The notes beneath the pieces were generated by a model. It ran no database searches and was not told the origin of the DNA. It worked only from the letters and a program-made list of their open reading frames with translations. Shown piece after piece: positions 22,405 to 33,700 of a DNA stretch of 64,000 nucleotides (the stretch's first letter is position 1; each line of letters begins with the position of its first letter). The stretch lies in NCBI RefSeq assembly GCF_032118995.1, contig NC_092650.1:27273501-27337500 (forward strand), in the 5' to 3' direction. A program made the position numbers and the translations under genes. Origin of the DNA: Asterias amurensis (lineage: Eukaryota; Echinodermata; Asteroidea; Forcipulatida; Asteriidae).

Positions 22405-25144
22405 TTCGAGTTTACTAAATAATAATTATTTGCACTCGCAGTTAGAGAATACGGGGACGGGGTTATTGGGGGGGGGGGGGGGGGGTTATACGGGGTTATT
22501 TTCTCCACCTGAAATAAAATAAAATACAACTTATTTTAAATTTGTAAATAGTGTTTACCCTTAGTGCTTTTAAGTCGAATTTATCGAGTTGCTCGATCTA
22601 TCGGAGCTCTCATTGGCTTTTAAATATATTGCTGCCCGGTGAAACTTTTTAGCCCCGCACCACCGTGCGTGGTGCACCGTCTCAATTCATTATGTATAAA
22701 CCCTTCCCGTGCATCTCAACCTCATTGTTTATGTAGAATTCACGTGCTAATGAAAAATTCAAACCAATGAGCTGCGTCTGGTCTGTTTCCCCTCGAGGAG
22801 GGCACCCCCTTTTGGGTTGTACCGTTGTTTAATATCCGGTTTGCCCAAAACGGTCACAGTATACACATTATTTCGGATGTGGCATGTTGGTATAAGGAAA
22901 CGGTTAGAATTCAAAACACGCGCTAAATTTCAACACGCTAGCGATGGCGAGATTCTAATAAGGTCACTGAATGTCATTGAACCGTCCACTGCACCGAGAG
23001 TGCGTGTTTGGGTTATGGTGTCACAACATGCCAGGGTAGGGGTTGTCGTCTGCAACATTGATCTACCGGTACTGTGCTGGGAACTCGGGGTTCGTTTACT
23101 TCTCTAAAACAATTAGCTGCTCCAGTTTCTAGAAGCAGGGTTCGTTAATTGTATATAGTATACAGACGTTTTGTTCTGACCGTGTGACAATCAACGTGAG
23201 TGCACATAGTAAGGTGAGTGCCACTGAAAACACACGAATCTTGCATTGGCCATTGATTAGGTACACAATACTTCAAAAAATAAACGAGCAGTAATTTAAA
23301 GACAACATTTAGGTGTTAGGTTAAGCAAAATGCTTGTGTGCCCTAACCTATTGACAGACAAACATGATACCAAGGAACACAAACGAAGACAAAGATAAGG
23401 GACAACATGGTCAGACGATAGGCGTAGGCCTACAAACAACACAGAGGCTAGTCATCAATCATTAAATGGACTCGTACTATTAAAAGTCATGAATTATAAG
23501 GTTATAAGGAATATGCATTTGAGTAGAAGTTATTGTAGTTTTTTTTCTCGTAGAGTGAATACAGGTAGAGTGATTGCCGATTAAATTGTACATAAATTTG
23601 CCTAATTTCAATGATGATAAAAATCAGAGAACAAAATAATGCAACAGTATGACCAAAACAACTACATATATCATCGCTTTTGTGAAAGCAGAAAGCAGAG
23701 CTGCTGGTAGATTTACTGATCGAACACGAGTCCAGTGTAAGTAGACCGATATACAAGTATACAGTAGTGGATAGGATGGATAGATAATTTTTTTTTTATA
23801 AACCTATTATAGACGTGCTACCTTTTCCTTGGGGCATCCTGGGGCAGGGGGGGGGGGGGGGGGGAGGAGTATTGTGTAAAGCACTAGGATTTATGACAAA
23901 TTCAAACAAGCAGGAACTTGGACATCTTTAATTCCTATCTCCATGGGAATAGTGCCTCCTCTGAACCAAAATTTATAATAATTATAAACAAGGAAAATTA
24001 ATGTCCTTTAAATGGTTGGTTCATTGCCGGCCCAAGGTGTAGCTGCATGTGATATGTGATCATTGAATCAAGTTCCGAGTTAACCATGTTAACTGGGTAA
24101 CGTAAGAAGAAATTTTCTGCACACTTAATTAACCTTGGGAGTATCGAGCCTGCAGTAAATCAAATATTTCTTTAATGTTTCAGCACACTTTTGAAACATT
24201 GCAGTTTTTTGTATTGGGGTTCGGATTTAAGGCATCACATTTTAATAAGCACTGACATGGTTACTATACTTTCTTTCAGATTACACATTGAATTACAAGA
24301 CTATAAGAGCAAAGGGTGCTCGAAATCATTTGGGGCAATAAAAAAGGACTTTAAATGTTAAGTTTTAATGAGAAAGTTGTCTTGCCTTTGAAGGTTTTTA
24401 TAGGGCTTTACTATGAGAATCCTTCTTCAAAATTCAAACCATAACATGTCTTAAAGTTCAAAGATACAGCTTTAAATACTTGATAGCAAAATCATCAAGT
24501 TGATAATTTTCAATTGCAAGCACCTGCACCATATCAAAAGCCACCCATGATCTCGTTGCGATAACGTAACCCTCCTGCCGACGGCGGAGCCGCGTAACTA
24601 CCCATGATCCATCTTTTTCTGAGATTATGATGTTTGGTTGAATTTTTATTCCTCATATAAGCAACAGTAGTACCGACTGATCCTCCCCAGTAGGTAGTAC
24701 ATTATAAGCAGGTGGTTCTGTTCAGAACTACATGATGTAAGAAGCCTCCTGAACTCCGCAATCTACTTTACAGCAGTCAAACCCACATTATATCAAGACA
24801 GGCTCTCAATCAATGAGAACCTATACAGCAAAGTACATGTTGACGTAAACACAGGGCGATACCCAACACTGAATATTATACCAGGTATCCTACGTAAAAA
24901 AAAGAAAAAAAAACATCAGCTGAAGGTAGATTTGCACCTCCATGATCAAACACAACTAGTTATAATCATATATTTGATTAATGATAATTATGCAGATTTT
25001 GTATGGTATCACTCATACAATCTGTTCTATCCAATACACGATGAGCATGATCAGTGATCAGGTGAGCACAATCAACCGACAACTGCATTGAATGTTAACA
25101 ATGTTAACCTTTTAAAACTTGTAGGTAAAGTTTCAAGAAACAAG
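22405..25144. other. Intergenic, no gene recognised
   Basis: It contains poly(G) runs at about 22,469-22,486 and 23,848-23,864 and otherwise AT-rich sequence without a convincing frame or splice-consistent exons. The end of this stretch (about 24,540-25,144) should contain the promoter and 5' UTR of the glycosidase gene. A CG-rich patch, CCTGCCGACGGCGGAGCCGC, lies near 24,573. A possible splice acceptor, AAAACTTGTAG, lies just before the start codon region at about 25,124. I cannot place a TATA box or start site with confidence. Confidence 0.5.
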
Positions 25145-27434
25145 ATGAATTATCTTGCACTGGTTCTCGCTGTCACCTTCCCATTGGTCATCACTGCATC
25201 ATCTGAGGGTAGCTTCATCTTTGATGCTTTTCAAGATCCCCAACGAGATACATTCCTCATTGGAAACTTCCCTGATGATTTCTTGTGGGGCGTAGCAACA
25301 GCATCTTACCAGATCGAAGGAGCTTGGGATGTGGACGGGAAGGGTCCAAGCATCTGGGATTCCTTCAGTCATTCCAAAGGCAAAGTCTACCAGAATCAGA
25401 CGGGGGATATTGCATGTGACAGCTACAATAAGATTGAGAGAGATGTGGAGATGCTTAAGGAGCTTGGAGTGAAGGCCTATCGCTTCTCAATCTCATGGTC
25501 TCGGATTCTACCAACGGGTACCCTTGAGAGCTTCAACCAGGCCGGTGTGGATTACTACAGGAGAGTTCTAACTGCCTTAGAAGCGGCTGGAATTGAACCT
25601 ATGGTGACTCTCTACCATTGGGATCTCCCTCAAGCCCTTCAGGACATCGGAGGTTGGGAGAATGAAATGATGGCCGTGTATTTCAGTGACTATGCCGATA
25701 TCTGCTTCAGGGAGTTTGGTGAAAAGGTGAAACTGTGGATCACATTTAATGAGCAAATTGTGTTTACAGTTTTTGGGTACGAGTTAGGCATGCATGCTCC
25801 TGGATTGAAACATAGTGGATATGGGGCATACAAAGCTGCTCATACATCTATCAAAGCCCATGCAAATGCCTGGCATATCTATGACAAAAAGTATCGTTCA
25901 AAGCAAGGTGGTAAGGTATCGATCGTCTTCAACTCCGATTGGTTCGAACCAAAGACGGATTCATATGGTGATCAATTAGCAGCTAAAAGAATGTCTGATC
26001 TCTACATGGGCTGGTTGGCACATCCCATATTTGTCAATGGAGATTACCCTGTGATTATGAAAGAGTACGTCGCTAATGTCAGTCGCCTTCAGGGCTTAAC
26101 AACGTCTAGACTTCCTACATTCTCAGAGAGTGAGACAAAATTGATCGCTGGAACCTTTGACTTCTTTGGTTTGAATCACTACACAACATCTTATGTCAAC
26201 CACAAATCCACTGCTCACCCACGCATTGCTAGCTTTATGTTAGATTATGACATGGAGATATCCAAAGATGATGCATGGCCGAAAGCTGCCTCATCTTGGC
26301 TGAGCATCGTACCTTGGGGGATGAGGAGATTGCTGGGATGGATCAAGGAGCATTATGGAGATGTCCCTATTTACATCACAGAGAATGGTATGTCACAGAG
26401 TGAGATGGACGTCAATGATGAGTTAAGAGTCAAGTACTTCAAGGCCTACATCAATGAGGTACTCAAAGGTAAGATATACTCAAAGTTCAGACAAGAGTAT
26501 GGATGACAAAATAATATGATAATGATAATACAAATATGTTTATTTTTATAGCGCTTAACGCACCGAAGGGTGCCTCACAGCACTTCAATAATGTGTACCG
26601 TGGGTCACTGCGCCATTAAATTCACTCCTTAATCATCTCAGCTCCCAGTGGAATACAGTCTGTGACATTTTGTGCGTTAAATCTATCACTATCACAAGAA
26701 CCATCAGGGACACAAGTGTCATAACTGGGAATCGAACCACCACTCAGCACAACAGAAACACCAGAGCTCGAGTTCGGTGCTCTCATTCGCTCGGCCACGG
26801 ACGGGAACACGCCTACGTTTATGTTCCGACACCCCTCCGATCTGACACTCCCCTGTTCCTACACCCCGAATGCACTTTTCTAATAATTTGGGTGTTGAAA
26901 CATAGGGATGCTTGAAAATAGGGGCGTCAGAACATGGGGGTGCTGGCACATAGGGGTGTCAGAACAGGGTTGTCAAAACATGCTGGGTGTCAGAACATAG
27001 GAGTGTCAGAACATATGGCTTTCGGAACACCAGGGTGTCGGAACATAGGGGTTAATTTTTAATCAACCCTTATGATGCACGCAACTGCCAAATCCACAGT
27101 TTAATATCTGTGTGGCACTGTCTAGGTTCTAACTCACTTATTTCTGTCTTCACATCTCCACTCAATATTTTTCCATTAATATCACCTTTACATATTTTGT
27201 TTTGTTTCAGCCCACCTTATTGATGGTGTGAACGTCAAGGGATACTTCGCTTGGTCCCTCATGGATAACTTTGAATGGGCGGAAGGCTACCGTGAGAAGT
27301 TTGGTCTGTATGAGGTCAACTTTGATGACCCGGAACGACCACGGACTCCCAGAGAATCGGCTAAAACATTCGCTGGGATAATAAAAAACAATGGCTTCAC
27401 AGTATCGCAGGATAAAAGCAAGACAGAGCTGTAA
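25145..27434 (+). CDS. Family 1 glycoside hydrolase (lactase-like/beta-glucosidase), two exons
   Basis: Exon 1 is 25,145-26,468 and exon 2 is 27,211-27,434, joined by a GTAAGA...TTTCAG intron (742 bp), phase 1, giving 515 residues. I chose the Met at 25,145 because MNYLALVLAVTFPLVITASS forms a good signal peptide; the upstream in-frame Met at 25,088 would put 19 polar residues before it. The GH1 barrel runs from NFPDDFLWGVATASYQIEGA to near the C terminus. The acid/base Glu203 lies in WITFNEQ (Gln replaces the usual Pro) and the nucleophile Glu413 in YITENG; DNFEWAEGY supplies the aglycone-side Trp/Glu. GH1 enzymes hydrolyse beta-glucosides or beta-galactosides with retention. The closest style is the animal lactase-like group, a single domain here rather than the multi-domain intestinal lactase. 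The last residues are KTEL, resembling a KDEL retrieval signal. The gene converges on OPLAH. Substrate is not predictable from sequence. Confidence 0.93.
26520..26815 (-). mobile_element. tRNA-derived SINE in the glycosidase intron
   Basis: On the minus strand the head reads CCGTGGCCGAGCGAATGAGA, an A-box region of a Leu/Ser-type tRNA, and GGTGGTTCGATTCCCAGT, a B box, about 70 bases later with room for a long variable arm. The body contains ACACTTGTGTCCCTGATGG and a 3' end with GTGCGTTAAGCGCTATAAAA, then an ATTATTATCAT-type microsatellite. A related element lies at 28,385-28,690. Confidence 0.75.
26880..27055. repeat. Degenerate short tandem repeat (GGTGTCAGAACATAGG)
   Basis: About ten imperfect copies of a 16-18-base unit like GGTGTCAGAACATAGGG run through the intron. 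An inverted, shorter set lies just upstream (TTCCGACACCCCTCCG near 26,824). The copies vary in sequence and spacing. The tract lies between the SINE and the splice acceptor and carries no coding potential. Confidence 0.65.
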
Positions 27435-27448
27435 CTAAATCAAAGACA

Positions 27449-27454
27449 AATAAA
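27449..27454 (+). promoter_or_regulatory. AATAAA poly(A) signal candidate
   Basis: AATAAA lies 15 bases after the glycosidase stop codon. A second AATAAA at 27,639-27,644 gives a more usual 3' UTR length of about 200 bases. Either could be used; the sequence alone does not decide. Confidence 0.45.
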
Positions 27455-27782
27455 TTCAAGTATGGAAAAATTAGGGAAATCATTAGGACAGTTGATTGTG
27501 GTTATTAATTGTTATGGCAATGGTAAAAGTACTTTTATAGTGGAGCAATCCAGGAGTGAATCACAGGGAAAGATAAGCCATGTCTGAGTCAAATGACTCT
27601 GGCTATGACTACAGTTGTTTGTATCAACAACAATGTTGAATAAAGTGGACTTTCATCGCTGTGGCTGTAGCCACTGGCAAGCAAAATTCGGCTTTGCCAT
27701 TTGCCAAAAAGGTTAACACTTCAGCAAAGTCTCTAAACAGTAATTGTGTGTTGAAGTAATATCTAATAAACTGATAGGTTAA

Positions 27783-28129
27783 AGCCATTGGACCCTTTCG
27801 GTTCAGAAAAAAAAAAAAGTTCACAGATTTACAAATAACTTACAGGGTTTGCAGAAGGCAATGGTGAAAGACTTCTCTTGAAATATTATTCCATGAAATG
27901 CTTTACTTTTTGAGAAAACAGCAAAACAGTATAAAGTCTCGTTAACGAGAATTACATGTCATGACACGGCGAAACGCGCGGAAACAAGGGTGTGGTTTTC
28001 TGTTGTTTTCTCCCAACTCCGATGACCGATTGAGCCTAAATTTTCACAGGTTTTTTGTTTGATATAGAAGTTGTGGTACACAAAGTGTGGGCCTTGGACA
28101 ACACTGTTTACCGAAAGGGTCCAATGGCT
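27783..28129. mobile_element. TTAA foldback miniature element, family AGCCATTGGACCC
   Basis: TTAA at 27,779-27,782 and 28,130-28,133 flanks a 347-bp sequence with mirror-image ends (AGCCATTGGACCCTTTCGG and its complement). The centre is CTCGTTAACGAGAATT. A related copy lies at 38,081-38,446 with the same central word TTCTCGTTAACGAGAAT. The TTAA target fits piggyBac or Kolobok-type elements. There is no gene inside. Confidence 0.85.
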
Positions 28130-28384
28130 TTAATGATCTAAGTGTTCTGGGACTAAACAATCATAGTACAATTGAAGATAACCTTTGAACTTTGGTTTAT
28201 GTTCTTTGCTGAAAGAATTATGTAACCATAAATGAAGTACAAATTAGCTTTGGTTTTGTTAACATATTCCCATTGTGTCTTTATAAGTCAACTTATTCAA
28301 TGATCATATCAATTTAAAATCTACTCTGGGAGTTTACATGTAAGTTGTAGCACTTAATTCATTATCCATTAGAACTTGTAAATA

Positions 28385-28690
28385 ATAATAATAATAATAA
28401 CAATATTTAATCAGTTTTAATCTGCCCAAGGGGGAGACCTGGTCTCGCTCTCGAGACATACATTACATGTACATCACGGGTGGGGAGTATGCAGCCTGTT
28501 CAACATGGCTAAACCAATCACAAGAACCATCTCTGCCCTCACAGGTACCCATTTACCCCTGGCTGGAGAGAAGCAATTATAGTTAGTGTCTTGCTCAGGG
28601 ACACAAGTGTAACAACCAGGATTCAAACCCAAACTCTTCTGAACAGAAGCACCAGAACTTGCTGTGCTGTTATCCGCTCCCCCACGATAC
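28385..28690 (-). mobile_element. tRNA-derived SINE-like repeat with ATT tail
   Basis: Minus-strand reading gives GGGGGAGCGGATAACAGCA, GGTTTGAATCCTGGTTGTTA (B-box-like), ACACTTGTGTCCCTGAGCAA, a body with TCGAGAGCGAGACCAGG and a tail of ATT repeats (28,384-28,400 on the plus strand as AATAATAATAAT). Head and first body words match those at 26,520-26,815. It lies in the interval between the two convergent genes. Confidence 0.65.
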
Positions 28691-29337
28691 CCAAAATGTT
28701 CAAACAAAGCATCAGAATTTACAAATTAATGTTCAAAAAAAGTTAAAGTTACCGATTCAATACCAATTTTTTTTCATAAACACGATACAAACCCAAATAA
28801 ACCACTTAAAAATCAAGAACAGGAAAACTTTGTGATATAAAAGGTTTCTGATTAAATTGTTCTTTACAACCCTATAAAAATGTTCACCTTTGATTGTATC
28901 TACAAATTGGGCGTGCGGGAAGTCCAGGCTCTATAAAATGACCTTTCGGACCCACCACCTTTGCAATTCTAGAGAGATGTTTTACCAGTACATGTAGCTG
29001 GAGGCAGTTTGAATCCTATTTTAAGCAGTGGGTATCGCAACATTTTGAACAAATTTTATATTTCCAAACATTGTTTATTTATGGTTAAAAATCATAATAG
29101 TTTGAATAAAAGATAGAAAGATAAAAATACATGTCAGAGTACAAATATTAATTTCATACTCTTTGCAAATCACCATAATACTTTCCTTCAATAGACAACA
29201 AAGCATGTATTATCAGAGTCAAGCTTACTTCTGATATGAAGACCATTAGAGTGAAATGTTGCCAGCAAACACATACACCAAAATGGTCCTATTGCAAATA
29301 CTCCAGTTGGTATAAATATAATTAATAAGGGAAGAAA

Positions 29338-29470
29338 AGTGTAGTGACTCGTTTTTTTTACGGTTGTTTAGAACCGGCAGGGTGGTTGCAGTGTGATTTC
29401 GGCGAGGGCCTTTATCACACGGGCAACCACCCTGCAAGGTTTTTAACGTCTGTAAAAGAACGAGTTACTT
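29338..29470. repeat. Long imperfect hairpin around GCAGGGTGGTTGC
   Basis: GCAGGGTGGTTGC at 29,378 pairs with its exact complement ending near 29,434, and GTGTGAT pairs with ATCACAC inside. The outer parts (TGACTCGTTTTTTTTACGG and its counterpart GTAAAAGAACGAGTTAC) extend the stem to about 60 bp with mismatches. It has the form of a small foldback element. The rest of 28,700-30,300 shows no gene. Confidence 0.65.
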
Positions 29471-30307
29471 CTCTTATTCTCATTCATAAATGCCTTTTTG
29501 GTTAGAAGGCATAGTAAAGTAAGAAACTGTGTCAAACTTTTCTGTTTCCGACATGCTTGAGCTCTGTACATTTGTGTACATCCGTGTAATGCACTGCTAT
29601 GACTGAGACGCCCATTTCCAATAGTTTCCGCGCTCCATTTGTGCGCATGCGTGTATAGCCTTGGTTCAACACATTATCACTTTCCTTTCACACACAGCGC
29701 AACCAACTCAACGACAGCGCGCGCATCGCCTGTAACAAGAAACGTCTTGCACTAAGACTAGCGCGGAGTATCCGCTCAAAACTGGTTATAAACGCGCTCT
29801 CCACAATAGGAATAGCGAAACTGTCTGAGGTATTTTTTATATCAAAATATACTAGTATATATCATATACCATTTTTAAATATATCATTTAATAATTTATA
29901 TATAATCTTTCTTTTGAAAAAAAAAAAAACATTTTTATGGAAAGAAAACAAGTTATAGATTCTCTTTTTAACAAGTAACCGAAATACCAGAAGTCAAGGT
30001 TTAAAAATAGTCAATGAGGTGTTTCTATCTTATCTTCTTTGTACTGTTGAAGGAATCAGAAATATCAGAGCTAGAGTTCGGTCTTCTTAACCGAATGACA
30101 ATGCACGTCACAACTTTCTTAAGTTATGGAATTGCATTTATAAAAAAAAATGGAATATTGCATCAGAATATATGCATTATGAAAGATAAACATCTATTTT
30201 TAGATGATCTCAATGAGCTGATGATGCTTTTGAGGCTGTGGCTAAATTGCGGCTATGGCTACCACATGGCTACAGCTATGATTAGATCACTGCATGATCA
30301 TCGTTAA

Positions 30308-30677
30308 GGCAGTGGACACTATTGGTCATTACTCAAAATAGTTATTAGCAGAAAACCTCACTTGGTTATGAGTAATTGGGAGAGGTCGATAGTATAAAAC
30401 ATTGTGAGAAACGGTTCCTCTGAAGAAATGTAGTTTTCGAAAAAGAAGCAATTTTCCACGAATTTGATTTCAAGCCCTCAGAATTAGAGGTCTCAAAATC
30501 AAGCTTCTGAAAGCGCACAACTTCATGTACAAGGGTGTTTTTTTCTTTCATTATTATCTCGCAACTTCAACGACCGAATGAGTTCAAATTTTCACAGGTT
30601 TGTTATTTAATGCAAATTTTGAGATACACCAACTGTGAAGACTAGTCTTTGACAATTACCAATAGTGTCCAGTGTCT
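30308..30677. mobile_element. TTAA foldback element, family GGCAGTGGACAC, in or near the OPLAH 3' UTR
   Basis: TTAA at 30,304-30,307 and 30,678-30,681 flanks 370 bp whose ends mirror each other (GGCAGTGGACACTATTGG; complement CCAATAGTGTCCAGTGTC). The same family is at 50,194-50,571. It starts 75 bases past the OPLAH stop codon on the downstream side, so it probably forms part of the 3' UTR or the immediate 3' flank. Confidence 0.85.
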
Positions 30678-30755
30678 TTAACAACACTCTTTAGCAACAG
30701 TCGTAGCTGTAGCAGTGTAGCCGCCAATTTGGATACACCCCAAGTTTTATCTTAA

Positions 30756-33700
30756 TCACACTTGTTCCTGTGCCATACGAAACGCATGTACACTTCCTTT
30801 CTCTGTATAAAGCTGACTAGCCACCTGGTTATGACGTCTTCGTTTGGACGGTAAGACGTCATAGTCTGTCCCACAGTTCTTTTCGGGCGGTGTTCCAAAC
30901 CCACCCCCGCCTGGTGTGCACAGCTGCAGAGTGTCCTGAAAAAAAGCAATATCAATTGATCAGTTAAGATTTGGTATATGTATGATCATTTTGTACGAGT
31001 GTTAGCTGGTTACAGCAATAAATTGGATAAAAATTACTACCTAAAACAGGCATGGAAGGAAGGCATGGGCATTTTTTGTATATTTGCATAGGGCACTTCA
31101 AGTGGAAAAACCTCAAAGTCTGAAAGAAATATTTGATGGGGCACCAAGGCCAAGACCATGGCAATACAGGGTGGTTAAGAAAAGAAATCTGACCCACTTT
31201 GCACACCAATTTTCACCTTCTTACTTACAAGGTGCACAATTATTTTTGGATTATATGAAAGTGGCGACTGTTTGGCATTAGTGGTTAAAGAAATCTAAGA
31301 ATTGAGAAAATGTTTGTGTCTTCCATCAGGTCAGGGTCCATTTTAATTCATAATGGATGTCCATGCTTAGGTTAAGCGTATTTCACAGGTTAGCAGGGAA
31401 TTCCCTTGTGCCTGTGTGCATTCTCCACACTACTAAGCATTCTTGGCTTGCAGGCTAGCGCAGAAATTCAGCGCAGAGTTCGGTGGTATGCAGAGTTTGA
31501 ATTTGATATTTGAAATTTACATTGCTTCCAAGTTCTTCTGAAAGTTTGAATGACTTACTCCTGCCTTGACATTAATGGCAGTTTTGCCTCCCAAGTTGAT
31601 TATTCTACCGTCCTCGTAGATGAACAGATTCTTACCAGGTTGGCCAGGTTCTCCACCTTACCGGATAAAAAAATAAATAAATAATATTTCAAAGATCATT
31701 CTACAGATTATGGGTATATAAAACAAATTAATAAAAAAATAATTTTTTTCTTTTTAATGAACACCTTTCGGGAAAATTGTATGAGATCAATTTTTATATT
31801 TTATGGTACATTTAAATTTAACTGCATATAAATTCAACTGTCTTCCATTTTGAAAGATGAACTAAAAACTCAATAGGTGAGAACAAAAATATTGCAAAGG
31901 ATATTGAAGGTATCAACTCCAACAAGATTTAAATTAAATAGCAGGAAAGCTTTGAGGCACACGCACACACATCTTGTAGGGCAAATATTTGAACGGTGAC
32001 GTCATGTTCAATAAGGTCTATACATGTATGTGGTACAAAAAGGCAATCAGGCAGGAGTGTGCAAGTTGTAGGGAAAACAATCAGAAATAGAACAATAGTG
32101 TACACAAAAAGCCATTTTTCAAAGATGAATTTACTTTTAAAATCTGTAAAGAAACTAGAAAGTGTAAAGATGAGAAGAAAAACACAACTAAATAACACTT
32201 CCAAAATAAATTCAAATTGTTTACAAAATCACACAAAATCTACAAGTTGGATCAAAAGTGTCATGAAATATACAATGTATCCTTCCAAACTCACCTTTCA
32301 TTCCATATGGCCTAAATGCCCTCCTCTCTGTTAGTACAGACAATGTCAAAGGTCGTCGAAACAGAACTTCCCGGATTACTCCGTCACCACCCCTGTACTG
32401 ACCCAGTCCTCCTGTGTTTGGGTTCAGCTCAAAACGCTTCAGTACAACTGGATATCTGTCCAGAAAAAGTGCATTGATGTGCTCAGACCAAGAGGTAAAA
32501 GACATTGAATATAATTTCTTAAAATTGGAGGTGTCTACATCCAAAATGATCTGAAGTGGATCTTGCATATACGAAAATAAGTTTTTCTTTCAACAGTAGA
32601 TTGTACTTTTCAAATCGCTGCATCGTCCCAGTTGACAACTTAGTAAGGGTTTATGTGCAATATTTAAGGCCATCTGTGGAGTATGCAAGGTCTGTCTGAC
32701 GCTCAGGGTTAACCAGTGCCCAAGTTGAACACTTGCAAAAGAGAGCACACATGTAAGGGTGGCATGGTTGGATTGTGCGTAATGCACTCGCCTCTCACCA
32801 AGGTGACCCTGGCTTGGTTCAATAATACCCGGCCAGGGCCATGTGAGTTGAGTTGTGCGTTGGTCCTCTGCTGTGCCAGGAGGGTTTTCCAGACCATCTG
32901 GTTTGCCTCCCTCTGGAAAAATCAAACACTTTCCGTCTTGGCTGTGCTCCGTGGTCATAATGGGTTGATGTGGCTGGCAGCTGAATGCGCCCTTGCATGC
33001 CTGCTTCTCGAACATGTTGTAGCCGTGTCCTTCGCTATTCAGCTATTAGCTGCGAGTAAGGATGATTAGCCTCCCAAATTATTATTATTAATAGTATACT
33101 ATATACGTACATGTATATCTATAATTATATGAACACCCTCCATACCTTGGGCCAATGAAGGCTATAAAAATAGATAAACAAAATTAATTATTGCGTTCTT
33201 TGAAAGTGCAGGAACATCAATTCTTTGATTTTTGGTATGGTTGATAGTGATTTGAATGGTTGGGAAAACAAAATGGCTGACCTGTGTCAATTTACCTTCT
33301 TTCTAGTATCTCTGGATCAGTGATTCTTGTGTTTGTCATGTGAGTGTGGACTCCACTTTGACCATCCCAGGTTGGTCCCTAAGCATGTCAGGATACAGTT
33401 ACAAATGAGAAAGAACAACAAAATCAAAGTTTTGTTGAATGATTGAAGACAATATGTAAAAAGATAGCATGTCCAAAAATTTGAATCTTAGACTTGAACA
33501 CGTATTCCATCTCAGATTGTTCATTCCTTCAAGGGATTCATCTTCAAGCGTGGACATATTCCCTGCAGATTTAAGACAAGTCTCCAAAAAACGTTACCAC
33601 TTTTAAAAATGAAATTTTCAGATGTGAGTTTTAATGTGTACATCTACATTTATATCGTTTAAAACAATCAAACGATTCCAAAAAATCAAAGACTTACTTT

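Noticed and set aside
25088..25144. Met at 25,088 as the glycosidase start
   Set aside because: It would bury the signal peptide behind 19 polar residues. The Met at 25,145 gives a normal one, and a possible acceptor lies between them.
30014..30307. 97-codon open frame after the convergent genes
   Set aside because: No domain, no splice context, and it ends in a TTAA element boundary; composition is like the AT-rich flank.
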